This document shows, in pieces, positions 41,790 through 53,400 of a stretch of 64,000 nucleotides of DNA (position 1 is the first letter of the stretch; the number at the start of each line of letters is the position of its first letter). The translations under genes and the position numbers were made by a program. Source of the DNA: Sacculina carcini (Eukaryota; Arthropoda; Thecostraca; Sacculinidae); the NCBI GenBank assembly GCA_916048095.2, contig OU696589.1, positions 6,506,683-6,570,682 on the forward strand. The letters are read 5' to 3'. The notes under the pieces are model-generated. The model was not told the DNA's origin. It was given only the letters and a program-made list of their open reading frames with translations, and made no database searches.

Positions 41790-43360
41790 TAGGGCTGTCA
41801 AAAGTTAATAAAGTTACTTTTTCACCTAAAGGTCACTTTTTCATAAGCTAGCTAAAACTACATGAAACACTTGTGTACGATGATTATTTAAAAAGTTATT
41901 GGGTTACCAAAAGTTACTTTTTCATCGTTAGGTTACTTTTTTTGCTTTTAGGTTACTTTTTTATCGTCAGGTTACCTTTTGTTATTTTTCTTGTTATTAG
42001 GTAAGTTTACCACGAAGTTTGGTGACTTTTTGCAGATGAGAGGCACAAAAACGGTATATATGAGGATAATATAGGAAAGGAGATGGAATATTAGGTCTGA
42101 AGATCAAGAAATGTACAACTTTCTGCTGTTAGGATTTAGCAATTGATATGCACCTTAATATCTGTGCTACTCGATATTTATACGTTTTTGGGTACGCAGG
42201 ATAGCGTCATACCATTTTAGAAAATTTCCACAAACCGGAGAATGTACCCAAACAATATTATTATAATTCTAGGCATGCAGCCTGGATATATTTTGTGCTT
42301 TTTGTACTGGCCTTACAAGTCTAATATGACACCAATCATATATCCCCTAGCATTTAGACCCACCCTACATTCTATATTTCGACATTACACCTATATTTAC
42401 CGATAAAATATATTAATGATTATGCTAGGTTGAGTACAAACAGTTCATTTGAATAAATTCGTATAAATCGGATGAACCGGATGTTTCGATATCCAAGTTC
42501 AAGTCACAAATGAAGCAGCTGCTGATTGATGAGACTTAGCTTTGTTTGTTTCCTTTTGTCTGCGTTTTTACGTGAACTTCACTTATTATTTAATTGTGTG
42601 TACATATGTTCCGTACTTTTTGGTTCTATCTTTGACTTCATTATCTTTTTTGTTTAAATTGATATTTTATACTTTACTTGTAGTGTTGAATTGTGTGTTG
42701 CACATAATGTATTGTTTGTCCAAATGGCAAGCAAACAAGCCACTGCGGCTTATGCCATAATTTCCAATTTATGTGTCTTGTAAATGTTGGAGCCAAATAC
42801 ATGAATGAATTTATACGAATTTCTGAATTTATACGATGTCGTGAGATGTTTGGAGCGTGGTATAGTACGATGTGTGAGCTCTCTATAACAGATACTGCAC
42901 TGTAGCACTTGACAGTACGTATTTACTTGAACAGGAATTAGCACGTGCTTTTCAGGGCGTGAGATAGAGCCATTTTCCCACGTTTGACATTTATAAGACT
43001 GTGAGCACAGGGTACTACATATGGGAGGACGGGGGCATTCACACATGCAGTCATTACGCCAACAAGCTGTAGTACGTGCTATTTGATAAAAAAAATTATT
43101 TTTGGAATGAGGTTATTTTTAGGTTACTTTTTATATGTTATTTGGTTAGTTTTTATGTTCACAAACAAACAACAAACAACCCGTGTATTTCATATAGCGC
43201 ACTAATCAGCAAAGGCGTGTTCAACATGTGATAAAGCAATACAAAAGTGATAATAACATTAAAACTCATAGGTTATTTTTAGGTTACCTTTTTAGGTTAC
43301 TTTTTCTCGAAAATAAAGTTACTTTTTTGTGATTTTTAGGTTACTTTTTTGACAGCCCTA
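41790..43360. mobile_element. hAT-type non-autonomous element, 1571 bp
   Basis: Termini TAGGGCTGTCAAAAGTTA and, inverted, TAGGGCTGTCAAAAAAGT, flanked by a perfect 8-bp duplication GTTATCAC (41782-41789 and 43361-43368). Both subterminal regions repeat AGGTTACTTTTT motifs. No transposase frame remains. The middle holds a LINE-like 3' end. Confidence 0.88.
42400..42800 (+). mobile_element. LINE 3' end inside the hAT-type element
   Basis: A frame ending FKSQMKQLLIDET then TAG at 42537 resembles the last residues of LINE ORF2. An AT-rich UTR follows, then AAATACATGAATGAAT at about 42796-42811. 5'-truncated; left boundary uncertain. Confidence 0.45.
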
Positions 43361-43473
43361 GTTATCACTGATCATTGATCAGAAAATGCACAACACACGA
43401 AAATCATAGCACCAAGAATATGTCACTGAACTCGGAAGCTGTTTTCAATTAGGACATAATTGAAAAGCTCAAC

Positions 43474-43711
43474 TGCTGGGGAATGAAAGAGTTGCCAAGT
43501 GGGAAGCTACAGGTCGGACAGAACAGGACAACTATGTGTGTGTTTTTATCAATCCAAATTCGTTTATTTTAGTTTCTAATGACCTCTTGACATTTACTTT
43601 GATGTAACAACTGAATTTATTGAATTTATCAGCGCTGTTGTGTGTGGAAAATAAAGATGAGATGACTCATTAAGAAGTGGGGAATCAGAGAAAAAAGGTT
43701 TATAACCACTG
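43474..43711 (+). mobile_element. hAT-type MITE family 1, copy 3
   Basis: Same internal sequence as the copy at 13176 (GTTGCCAAGTGGGAAGC, GTCGGACAGAACAGGACAA, TTTATCAGCGCTG). The left terminus is eroded; the right end is TTTATAACCACTG. Confidence 0.8.
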
Positions 43712-43808
43712 AATTAAGCCCTTGAAAAAATTGTAGATTAAAAGTTAATTAACAAACGGAGTTTAAGTGGATATACAGCGACTTGAACAAGCAAAAGTGG
43801 GCGTAGAT

Positions 43809-44118
43809 CAGTGGTTCCCAAACTTTTCTACTTTGCGACAGCCTTGGCAAGCCTTTCAAAAGTCCCAGACACCCATATAAGGAAATACATATTTAAAATC
43901 TCCGTTGTTTTTATTATATATTTTTCCATTTCGACATTTTGCATCGGTGTAACAACACCTTATACATGGATATGATAATTTTCTTCACACTGATCCTGCT
44001 ATTACAAAACAATGCTATTATAATACAAATATGCAATTTTGTCCCCTGAATTTTGGTGGCACGCTCAAAAGATCTCACGGCACCCTTGGTGCCCCGGCAC
44101 ACCGACTGGGAACCACTG
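43809..44118. mobile_element. hAT-type MITE family 3
   Basis: 310 bp, ends CAGTGGTTCCCAAAC and, inverted, CAGTGGTTCCCAGTC. Flanks GCGTAGAT and GCGTATAT agree at 7 of 8. Directly followed (44119-44480) by a C/G-patterned stretch that may be a further old element. Confidence 0.85.
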
Positions 44119-44593
44119 GCGTATATCCTGGGGGTATGGGGGCTATATTACCCCCTGACAAATTGGCTGGGGTGTGAATATGCAATTATGCCCCCCGAGA
44201 ATTCTGCTGGGTTCAGTTCATTGGGTATATTATCATCAAAATGAACATAGCCAAAAAATAATAATACACGAAAAATGCAATACAATATAAATATGAGAAA
44301 TTATACTTCACGCAATATACTTTTCATTGAGGTATGTGTGAATAGGCCAAAAATAGTTTAAGGTCTCATGCAATTGACCAACTGAGTCAACTTTGAACAC
44401 TAATGCATGATGGCTGTCATCCCCCCGAGCCTCGACACAAATCTACACATCATCAGCATCAATAGTTGATCCAATTAACCTGTAGAAGCCGAGAATAAAG
44501 GATGATTGAGTGGGAAGACAAAGACAGCGTGTGAGTCAAAGTTGATATACGAACAAAAAAGTCAGATAACTAGAACACATCGACACAAAGAAG

Positions 44594-44763
44594 CTAAGGA
44601 TATTACGCCTACGGACCATTGCATCTACGCTTCAGTATCGGCTATCTTTCTATTTCCTGACTAGCCTCCTAACTTCCTCTCTTTCCTTTTTAGTAACTAA
44701 TAAGAAAGAGGAAGAGAAACGATACTGTAGCGTAGGCGCAATGGTTGGTAAGCGAAATACCCT
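44594..44763. mobile_element. Foldback MITE family 6, copy 1
   Basis: Starts CTAAGGATATTACGCCTACG and ends with a decayed inverse (GTAGCGTAGGCGCAATGGTT). Second copy at 59530-59671. A (CA)n tract follows at 44774-44845. Confidence 0.7.
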
Positions 44764-44785
44764 GGTTCGAAACACACACACACAG

Positions 44786-44845
<60 letters not shown>

Positions 44846-44848
<3 letters not shown>

Positions 44849-45277
44849 GACAACCATCTGGGGCAAGTTTGTAGTGCATACAATCGTACATACATCGCCA
44901 CCTATAGGAATCACACCCACAAACGCACTTTTGAAGATTTGGAATGGAATTGAGGTTTGCGATTGGTGAAAATGGTATGTGTAGATTTAAAAATGAGCAT
45001 TATTTTTGCAGACAAGAAAGAGGGAGAGAGCTGGCCAGGATGTCCGCTCGTCTCTTCCTCTGCTTCCAAACATTTTAACTTTTCTTTTTTTTCTTCCGTA
45101 TTTAATAAGATAAACACTAAATATTGTATGAGTATTAATAACTCGGAACATACTTCTTCGAACGTTTCCACTCGTTTTGTTGCACTACGTTCTTCAACAT
45201 ACGTGCAACAGTGCAACATATCGGCGAATGCATTTCGACCAGTAAATAAGCACAGCAAAAGATTCCTAGCTACGAGC
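44846..45277. other. Unassigned intergenic sequence
   Basis: About 430 bp without recognisable genes or elements. Confidence 0.4.
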
Positions 45278-46101
45278 CAGAGGCGGCGCTAGGATTTCTC
45301 CGGTGGGGGGCTGAGGAAAAAGTTGTGGGGGCTTGGCGAAACATGAAGAGCTACACTGGAATGATGACCACATAATATTATAATAAGTGACTGGGGCAAT
45401 AAAATAGGAGTACAATGTACAATGAGAGTTTAAAGGTTAAATGCCTAAGTGGAAGCTGCACACGGGAAGAAGCCGAAGCTTATGAACAAACACAGGCGTG
45501 CCCCGTGCAGCTCGCTGCCACCGCAGAACCGACCCTCTCCACGCTATGACGCCACAAGGACGTAAGACGTATTAGAGAGGGCCACCTCCCCAGAATGCAT
45601 GGCACAACTCATGACTGATATCTGGTACCATCATTTTCTGCTGGGTGGACAGGGGCTGTGGGATTGTAGAATTCGCCCAATGAAATTCTGCTCCGCCGGG
45701 TTTCGAACCACGGACATCCCGCTTGTGAGGCGGGTGTGCTAACAACTGCACCACGGAGTCCACAAGTTGTCTGAACTGGATAAAAGTGTCTTATATTCGG
45801 GGTTCTCATATATCTTGGGGGAAAATTAGACGTAAAGTATAGGAGACGGACCCGAAGAAATATTCTCTTATAACCGAGCTTCTCTTATACCCGGGCTACA
45901 CTGTAATTAATATTGGTGTTTTAAGCGCGCACCAGCCAGTTTAGACTATATGGCACTGTAGTTAATATAGAAGCGCCTTTAGATTTAACTGAAATTACAT
46001 GCATTCAAGATAATAAAGCTTCATTTACAGTGGTAAGAAATATTAATGTCCATAATTATTATTTTTGATGGAGCTTAGGGGGGAAGGGGCTTGGCATATT
46101 T
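45278..46101 (-). mobile_element. hAT-type MITE family 4, copy 2, split by a SINE
   Basis: Inverted relative of the copy at 35215-35747: 45278-45425 matches its right part and 45775-46101 its left part up to GGGGCTTGGCATATTT. SINE copy D (45430-45760) lies between. The distal terminus is lost next to an inverted-repeat structure. Confidence 0.7.
45430..45760 (-). mobile_element. tRNA-Val-derived SINE, copy D
   Basis: Full-length, inverted; nested in MITE family 4 copy 2, hence younger than it. The tail reads TTTAACCTTTAAAC on the element strand. Closest by eye to copy C. Confidence 0.9.
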
Positions 46102-46190
46102 GAATACACACATAGAAAACAAGCTTATTGCTTGTTTTCTATATGTGTATTTGAATACACATATAGAAAACAAGCAATAAGCAAAAAGAA
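46102..46190. repeat. Direct-inverted-direct triplet repeat
   Basis: About 25 bp (AATACACACATAGAAAACAA plus GC) occurs three times: direct, inverted, direct. The first two form a hairpin with a TTATT-like loop; the second and third form another hairpin. Confidence 0.85.
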
Positions 46191-46638
46191 TACCTGAGAC
46201 AAATATATATCTCACGGAAGTTTTATAATTGTGTAAATACATATGGTTTCATTAACTTGATGCAAACAAAGAATGTACAAGAGCAGCGTAATCTCGCTGG
46301 ATTTCTTCAACAAGCATTCAAGTTATATACGTGATTTGTTGCATTATGATTGGGAATTTGCATATTTGGATTCATATAAAATGTCATATTGAGTTGTTTG
46401 TTGTTTTTGATGTTGTGCTTTGTTGTTGATGTTTTTTCACCGCTGTTATTTGATGCGCAGCTGTGCTCCATACTCTTATTGAGTCTGAGCAAAATACACA
46501 TTTCTTTCTTTATTTCTTTCATATATTATTACAGCCCTACAAGCAAACGAAACAATTATTTAATGCCGATTATGCCTGAGATCATCATTATAATCACACC
46601 AAATAGCCAAAGTGTTGTCATCAAACAGACTCTGGCGA

Positions 46639-48432
46639 TCACACAATCACCCCCTGGGAGGTGTTGTGGTAGAAGAATCGTTCGGCACGACACCAGCCAT
46701 GCTGACAGCGCATTCCTCGACCACAAGACGACCCCTCTGCGGCCGGACGATGGGATATGCACATGCTAGTGGCCTCGTCGTAGCAGAACAGTTCGGTGCA
46801 CGCTCTCTTGTCGTGAAAGCAAGCGTACGAACCTCGCTCAATACGGCACTGTTCGTCTAGCGACTGCAGAACCCCGGGCAGAGGCACATTCTGTGAAGAA
46901 GAGTCATGTGCTGATGATGGTTTATTGTGCATACAATGAGAACGCTGGCTGTTGGCGAAATACTTGAACTGAGCCTCACTACATCTGGACCATTGCAGTC
47001 CTTTGTGGTCGTAGCGAAGATCCGACATGATATAGCCATCTGTCCAGGGACACGTGGATGCCCCCGGACCGCCCAGATATCGAGCTGCCGGAGAACCATC
47101 GTGAACTGCTCCCAGAAGATGCCCCAATTCGTGGGCGGTCACTATTATCCCCGTGAATCCTCCTGAATCCTCAACAAGACCCACCGAGTTCACCTGGCCG
47201 TAGTATTGACTGACACCGCAACTTCCTCCGACATAAGCGTAGCCGGCCGTAACTCGATCGCAACGACTCCACTGAGTCGGACGTGTGCACATGTCGCGTT
47301 TGGTAAGAACCAGAGCAATGTCATAGGAAGGCAGACTGTGCTCACGAAACAAGTAACGACTTATCTCCTTCAGTGCCCTATTGGCGTCCAACAAATGGTT
47401 CTTCAACATGCTTGCCTCCAGATACGGTGTAGCTGCACGATCCTTGCTGATCACTATTCCAGATAAATGCAGATGAATTTGCGGGGATTTGAGAGAGCGA
47501 TAGCGCATAGATACGGCATTTAGGAAGCTCAACATGTATCTCTTAATGTCGGCAGTATTAAAATTGTGCATCAAACAAGTTTCGTAGTCCAAAACAAATA
47601 GAATTTCCGGATAGAGTATTTCGACTTGTTCATGTGCATCACGTTTATTCCTGACGTTCGACAAAGATCCATCCTGATGTTCGTCAGCCAGAGCAAAATC
47701 TGAAAATGACGATGCGCCCGCTTCCGCAGAGTTTTTATATACAAAATGTAAGCCGTGTGAAATCGACGCGGAGGAACGTTTTCGTCTCACACTCTTCGAA
47801 CTGTGCAGAAAATCCGTGACTTCTGCCTCATCCACAGACACTGCGCTCGAATTGAAACGAAAGCGCAAATTTTCGGGAACAGGAGCCAGTACGAGGTCGC
47901 CAACCTTTCCGTAGAGTGTAAGCGAACCATCTTTATCGTGTCCCACAGTCAACGCTGCCTGGTTGTCCAGATCTTGGTAGAGACTGCCAACGTCAAGAGC
48001 AGTGTCGTCGGGCACGCGCTCGATACTCACCGATCCCGCCACCTGCTTGTCTCCTTGCATGTTAAACAGCGGCACCCTAGTGTCTATGTGTTGATTGGCC
48101 ACCAGATTCAGGTGGAAGGCGCGGTCAAACGCTCGCATGTGCACGCTGCGCACGTGCCTGCCTCCAACACCTCCTCCATGCTGGTCTAGACGAGGAGAGG
48201 TGTCGGTGATGGCCCCCACGTGCACCAGTTGATAGCGAGGCACGTGGCGGTGGGAGGTGCGAGAGAAAGTCTGCTTCAACTGTTCCACTGTCATTTGTAA
48301 GTGCAATTGATTGGGAGGAACGGTGCCGCCTCCACCGCTGTGTGGGCTCGCGCTGTTAGTACCGACCTCAGCAGCGGCAGCAGTCGCACAACACACTAGC
48401 ACGCCGAGAAACCAAGTTGTATAGAAATCCAT
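46639..48432 (-). CDS. Secreted reprolysin-type (M12B) metalloprotease 3
   Basis: Single exon, 597 aa, the longest of the three. Leader MDFYTTWFLGVLVCCATAAA; prodomain with a Gly-rich patch; two basic sites, VRRKR earlier in the prodomain and NVRNKR cut after residue 264; catalytic start LYPEILFVLDYE; zinc motif HELGHLLGAVHD from residue 434; Met-turn GYIMS; Cys-rich C-terminal module (CRIERGSYAC, CTELFCYDE, GSSCGRGMRCQHGWC). Closer to metalloprotease 1 than to 2 around the active site. A TATA-like ATAAAAG lies at 48556-48562 and an AATAAA downstream on the gene strand at about 46510-46515. Separated from paralogue 2 by 5.5 kb of mobile-element debris. Confidence 0.93.
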   Translation of the reverse strand: MDFYTTWFLGVLVCCATAAAAEVGTNSASPHSGGGGTVPPNQLHLQMTVEQLKQTFSRTSHRHVPRYQLVHVGAITDTSPRLDQHGGGVGGRHVRSVHMRAFDRAFHLNLVANQHIDTRVPLFNMQGDKQVAGSVSIERVPDDTALDVGSLYQDLDNQAALTVGHDKDGSLTLYGKVGDLVLAPVPENLRFRFNSSAVSVDEAEVTDFLHSSKSVRRKRSSASISHGLHFVYKNSAEAGASSFSDFALADEHQDGSLSNVRNKRDAHEQVEILYPEILFVLDYETCLMHNFNTADIKRYMLSFLNAVSMRYRSLKSPQIHLHLSGIVISKDRAATPYLEASMLKNHLLDANRALKEISRYLFREHSLPSYDIALVLTKRDMCTRPTQWSRCDRVTAGYAYVGGSCGVSQYYGQVNSVGLVEDSGGFTGIIVTAHELGHLLGAVHDGSPAARYLGGPGASTCPWTDGYIMSDLRYDHKGLQWSRCSEAQFKYFANSQRSHCMHNKPSSAHDSSSQNVPLPGVLQSLDEQCRIERGSYACFHDKRACTELFCYDEATSMCISHRPAAEGSSCGRGMRCQHGWCRAERFFYHNTSQGVIV

Positions 48433-49031
48433 GTCTGAAATGGGTTTACGAATGCACGTTTCTTGTCGAAACTTCTAGAACTAGCGCAGGTTGGCCAGAC
48501 TCAAGTTCGACACGGCAATCGCAATCGCAATACGAACGTGGACAAAACCGCGCTACTTTTATGCATACAAACACACACACACAGACAGACAGACAGGCAT
48601 ACAAACACATATGCCAAGAGAGTGACGTCATAAGATAAGCTAGAGCGTGCATATGCATACATGCACCTACGAACACGCCGGAAAGATGTAGAAGGATGAA
48701 AAAGACACAAATAGGGAGAGAGAGAGATGATAGAAGATGCGTAGAAACGCGAAGAAAAAAAAGAAAATTTGAACAATTGTGCTTGCACTGATGTTGTTGA
48801 CACAGACGACAACTGGACGAACAGCTGGCGATCAATATAAAGCCAACAATTGTGTGTGTGTGTGTGTGTGTGTGTGATCCATCAATCACACACAAACTGA
48901 CACACACACACACAGACCAGAGCGGAAATACATCCCAGCAGTGAAACAATAAGAACCTGTATGGCCATCGATCAGTGTAAGAACAAGGTGATTGTGGCGG
49001 TGTGTATGTGTGCCTGTGTGTGTGTGTGTGT

Positions 49032-49105
<74 letters not shown>

Positions 49106-49905
49106 TTGATATGATGGCGCGGCCTAGACAAAGACATACTGGATAATTTGCGACGAAACGAGGCATATTGTGGAGTTTGTAGAGTTGAGTGGATGCAGGA
49201 GCAAACGCACTATATGGTGAATCAATGGTAAAATCAATGCACTCACCATCAATAAAATGACATAAATAGAATGGCTCAAGTGCAAGTGCAACACACCCAT
49301 GAAGCACGAGTTTTCATCGTCAATAAAAAATGAATATTCAATTTTCATAAATAACTCCTGTACTGTCCTCTCATCGGAAACAAAAACCAGTATTTAACAC
49401 TTCCAAAAAACTCCACCAAAAAGGTGAACAGTGATAATACAATGAAAAAATTCCAGAGACGCATTAATTCAAACAGAAAGGCTGGAATTCCTCGCATACT
49501 TGTGCATATTATGTTTGATAAGACGTCGGATGACATAACTCTGATAAACACGATCAGGTCAGCGGTGCGAAGCGAGATAACGCACGTGAAAACTTGTCTT
49601 GTTCGCAATTACAGTCGATGTACACGTGCTTCATTGCGAAACTGTGATCTCAGTTATTAGCAGTCAAAGCATTGTGAATACATAACTGAAGTTCTAAATT
49701 TATCTTGAATTAAAAATAAGATACTCATCCTGTATTTTTTGTCCGTTATTCCTTGTATAATACGCATTCTCTTTCTCCGTTCTTCTCATGTATCAAGTAC
49801 CTGTGTGTGAAGCGAGCGAACATTGAAGTTAAACAGTCGCAGGATTCCCTCACAATTATTCACGAGGAATTCGATCAGTATTTAGAAATTCCACCAGGCA
49901 AAAAT
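48433..49905. other. Intergenic region with TG repeats
   Basis: (TG)n at 48851-48874 and 49018-49104. A 78-codon frame at 49424-49660 has no recognised relative. No gene supported. Confidence 0.45.
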
Positions 49906-50158
49906 CTGTAGCGGATGTCTTGAATAGTTTATTCAAGATTGCATCAATTTTAACTGTCAAATATTATTGGCTTGGAGGTATACTGCGATTAACTGCTCGA
50001 GATTTATTTATTGTTATGTACTTGTGAATGATTGTTCTGCCATGCGTCGCCATGGAAACGTGTGAGATATAAACAACGTTTTAACTATTGTAATAAGCGG
50101 TGGAATTGTCTATGTTTGGCTGGTTGACTAATTGCTATTATTAAGTGTCTTTTTTTCT
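49906..50158 (+). repeat. Unnamed 250-bp interspersed repeat, copy 1
   Basis: More than 90% identical by eye to 63545-63800. Shares TTGAATAGTTTATTCAAGAT, TTATTGGCTTGGAGGTATAC, ATTAACTGCTCGAGATT and an X-box-like GTCGCCATGGAAAC. No terminal inverted repeats or coding capacity seen. Confidence 0.85.
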
Positions 50159-50300
50159 AATAATTCATAGCCAAATAGTGAACACAATTTATTCAACCAT
50201 TGCGAGTGTGCAAAAATATCATGTATATGTGTGTATTTGCAAATTACACACACACACACACACACACACGCACGCTCGTATTCACACACACACACGTCTT

Positions 50301-50331
<31 letters not shown>

Positions 50332-50345
50332 ATAGAGAGAGAAAG

Positions 50346-50456
50346 TTAGCGTCTCATGTAGTGTTCAATGGCAGCAGAAAATACGGAGAATCCCAATCCT
50401 CCCAGAACACCCGCCTTCACCCCAGCTGACACACACACACACACATACACATAGAG

Positions 50457-50493
<37 letters not shown>

Positions 50494-53400
50494 GACATAA
50501 CCAGATACATATACACACACATCACATAAACACGCAAACAGAAACACACAAATACACACACAAACAAATACGAAAAAATACAGGATTGAAGGAAAATCAT
50601 ACACACCACACACATATGGACGTGGGCACACACACACACACACACACAGAAACACAAATATATACAAGATTGATATTGAAAATCACTTTTTCATTAAGAA
50701 CTCGAGTATATATGATTAATGTGTCTACAATGTATTTCACATGTGAATGCTACTATGTTATATAACATGTTATTTTTTAATGTATATGTGTTAATGTTTT
50801 GTGAATGCTATATATGCGTGTGCGCTAATGTTTTGTGTGTGTGTTAATGTTTTGTGTGTGTGTGTGTGTGTGTTAATGTTTTGTGTGTGTGTGTGTGTTA
50901 ATGTTTTGTGTGTGTGTGTGTGTTAATGTTTTGTGTGTATGTGTATGTGTGTGTGTTTGATTAGTATTTAACAAGAGTATTTACCGTGTTTTTGTGTGTT
51001 TAAACTTTATTACGACACTGTTCTTAGTTCAAGTGTTCATGTGTGTATGTGTGTGTGTGTGTATGTGTGTATGTCAGTGCGTATGTGTATATTTGTGTGT
51101 ATGTGTGTGTGTGTGTGTCAAATGAAACAAAAACTAATATATATATATACACAATATGTACTAATATGTACATGAAAATATTAGTACAACCAGTAGTACC
51201 CACCTCGTAGTCCAATCACAGCACCAGTCACAAAGCCGGCATAGGTGCCATTACGCCAGTCATCTTGTGCACGATGCTGCACGAGCAAAACAACAACAAC
51301 AACAACAACAACATGTATTTGATATAGCGCACTTTCGAGGGCAAAGGCGCGAGCAGGAGCAGAGTAATAAAAGTGTAGACACAGAGCGGTATGGAGACAA
51401 AAATATGGAGCACAAATCGACAGAAAGTGCATGGGTGCTTGCAAAATTGCACACACACCCACACACACACACACACACACACACAGGATACACGTTGAAA
51501 AATTGTATGAAAGTATTTTACAAAATGCAGTCCAGAAAGGCTGGAAAAAACAGAAATTGACCACAAGATTGGAACAAAGAACGAAAAAGGGCAGACATAA
51601 TTATGATATTAAAATAGCGAGCCGGAAAAGAAGAAATTGAACACGAAAATTAATTAAAATCGGCAATATTTATATATACACGAGGAAATAACAGAGAACT
51701 TATTTAGAATCAGTTCAAAAGAGATATATAGCTTTCCGAACAAAAGCATCAACGATTGGAACAAACCAAAACACAATAAAAACTTTAAAAAGAAAGTTAT
51801 GACATCTGGAAGGCGGGGAAGAGGAGTTCGCAAGACTCATTGCCGCCGAAATCAACTCGGTGAGAACACACACTAACACACACAAAATTGTTGTTTTCTT
51901 GGAGGTTGGAAGAATAGTAACGACAAAATCTTATAACATTGACGTGAAGGTGAAGGTTAGAGGCCTAAGTGACAGCTGCTACACGGCAAGAAGTCGAAGC
52001 TTATGAACACACACAGGTGTGTCCCGTGCAGCTCGCTGTCACCGCAGAACCGACCCTCTGGACAGGGGCTGTTGGATTATTGAATTCACCCAATGAAATT
52101 CTGCTCCGCCGGGTTTCAAACCAGGGACCTCCCGCTTGTGAGGCGGGTGTGCTAACCACTACACCACGCAGTCCAACAAACGCCAAATTTATCAATTGAA
52201 AAACAAAAAAACACTCACAGTTTCAATGCAACACTCCACTCCAGCAAACATCAGGCCGAGCATGCCAAAGTTTTTAGCGTACGTAGACATGGCAGTACCC
52301 ATTTCACGCAAAACCTAACACACACACACACGTCGTTTTCAAATTTTCGTTTGCATAATGTTTTGTGTTGTATGATATATCATGTTTAATTGTTATTCGA
52401 TTTTATTGCCTTGTGATTGTATTATATTAATTTAGTTCCTCACACTATATTTGATTTAAACAAGTCTTAAAAGAAGCTTCGGTTTATAGAGGACTTTGTC
52501 ACTGTGCTATACGAATTTTTCCACATGTATATGTGCTTATATGTATGAGTGACAGTAAAACCTAAACAAACAAACACACACATAAAAACGCATACATATA
52601 TACATAGGCAATAACAGTGTCTATATATATTTTAATAGTGCCAAAATGTAAATACTACAATACGTATTTGAGGATATCCGTATCATATCCGTCAAGGAGC
52701 TATGCTCGACGGAATTTTATTGCCATGTTTCTCGTTTTATATAGCTTCATGTTTTTTTTAAGATATATCATTTTAAAGAATTAAAATTAAGAGATTTCAC
52801 GTTGAATTTGATCAACCAATTATGCGTCAATTTAATTAATTAAATTTAATTATATTAATTTAAATGTATTAATAATTTTATTTTAATTATATTAATTTAT
52901 TTTAATTATATTAATTTATTATTAAATTAATTTCAATTTGATTTTTATTTAATTATTTTTATATTTAATTTAATTATTCGATTAATTAACACAAGAGTGA
53001 CGCATCAATCGCAAAAAGTGGCGCACCTGTCTTGCTGTTTGTTTGTGCAGTTCAACACCGGCCATCGAGGGGTTGACGCTCGACGTGAACAAACCGAGCG
53101 CGGCGCCCAGACCGACACCTTATCACCATGACAACAATATGCATTTACTTTAGCGCACAATATAATAACAATGACGCGAGTCAAAACGGAGTGTAATAAA
53201 TAACCATGAGATAGAAAACAAACAGAAAATATACAGACACCTCTTGGGTCGAAGTAATTATCTAACACCTCATAAAACTATCAAAAACATGCTTAAAACT
53301 GTTAAAAAAACAAAAAACTCCTAAAACTCTAAAAAAAACAACTAAAGCCTCCTAAAACCGGAGGGAGTACTAGCATATCAAGTTAAGCAGAGCTGCTTTA

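Noticed and set aside
49345-49660. Overlapping frames of 78 and 87 codons
   Set aside because: AT-rich, no homology or conserved motifs, no splice support.
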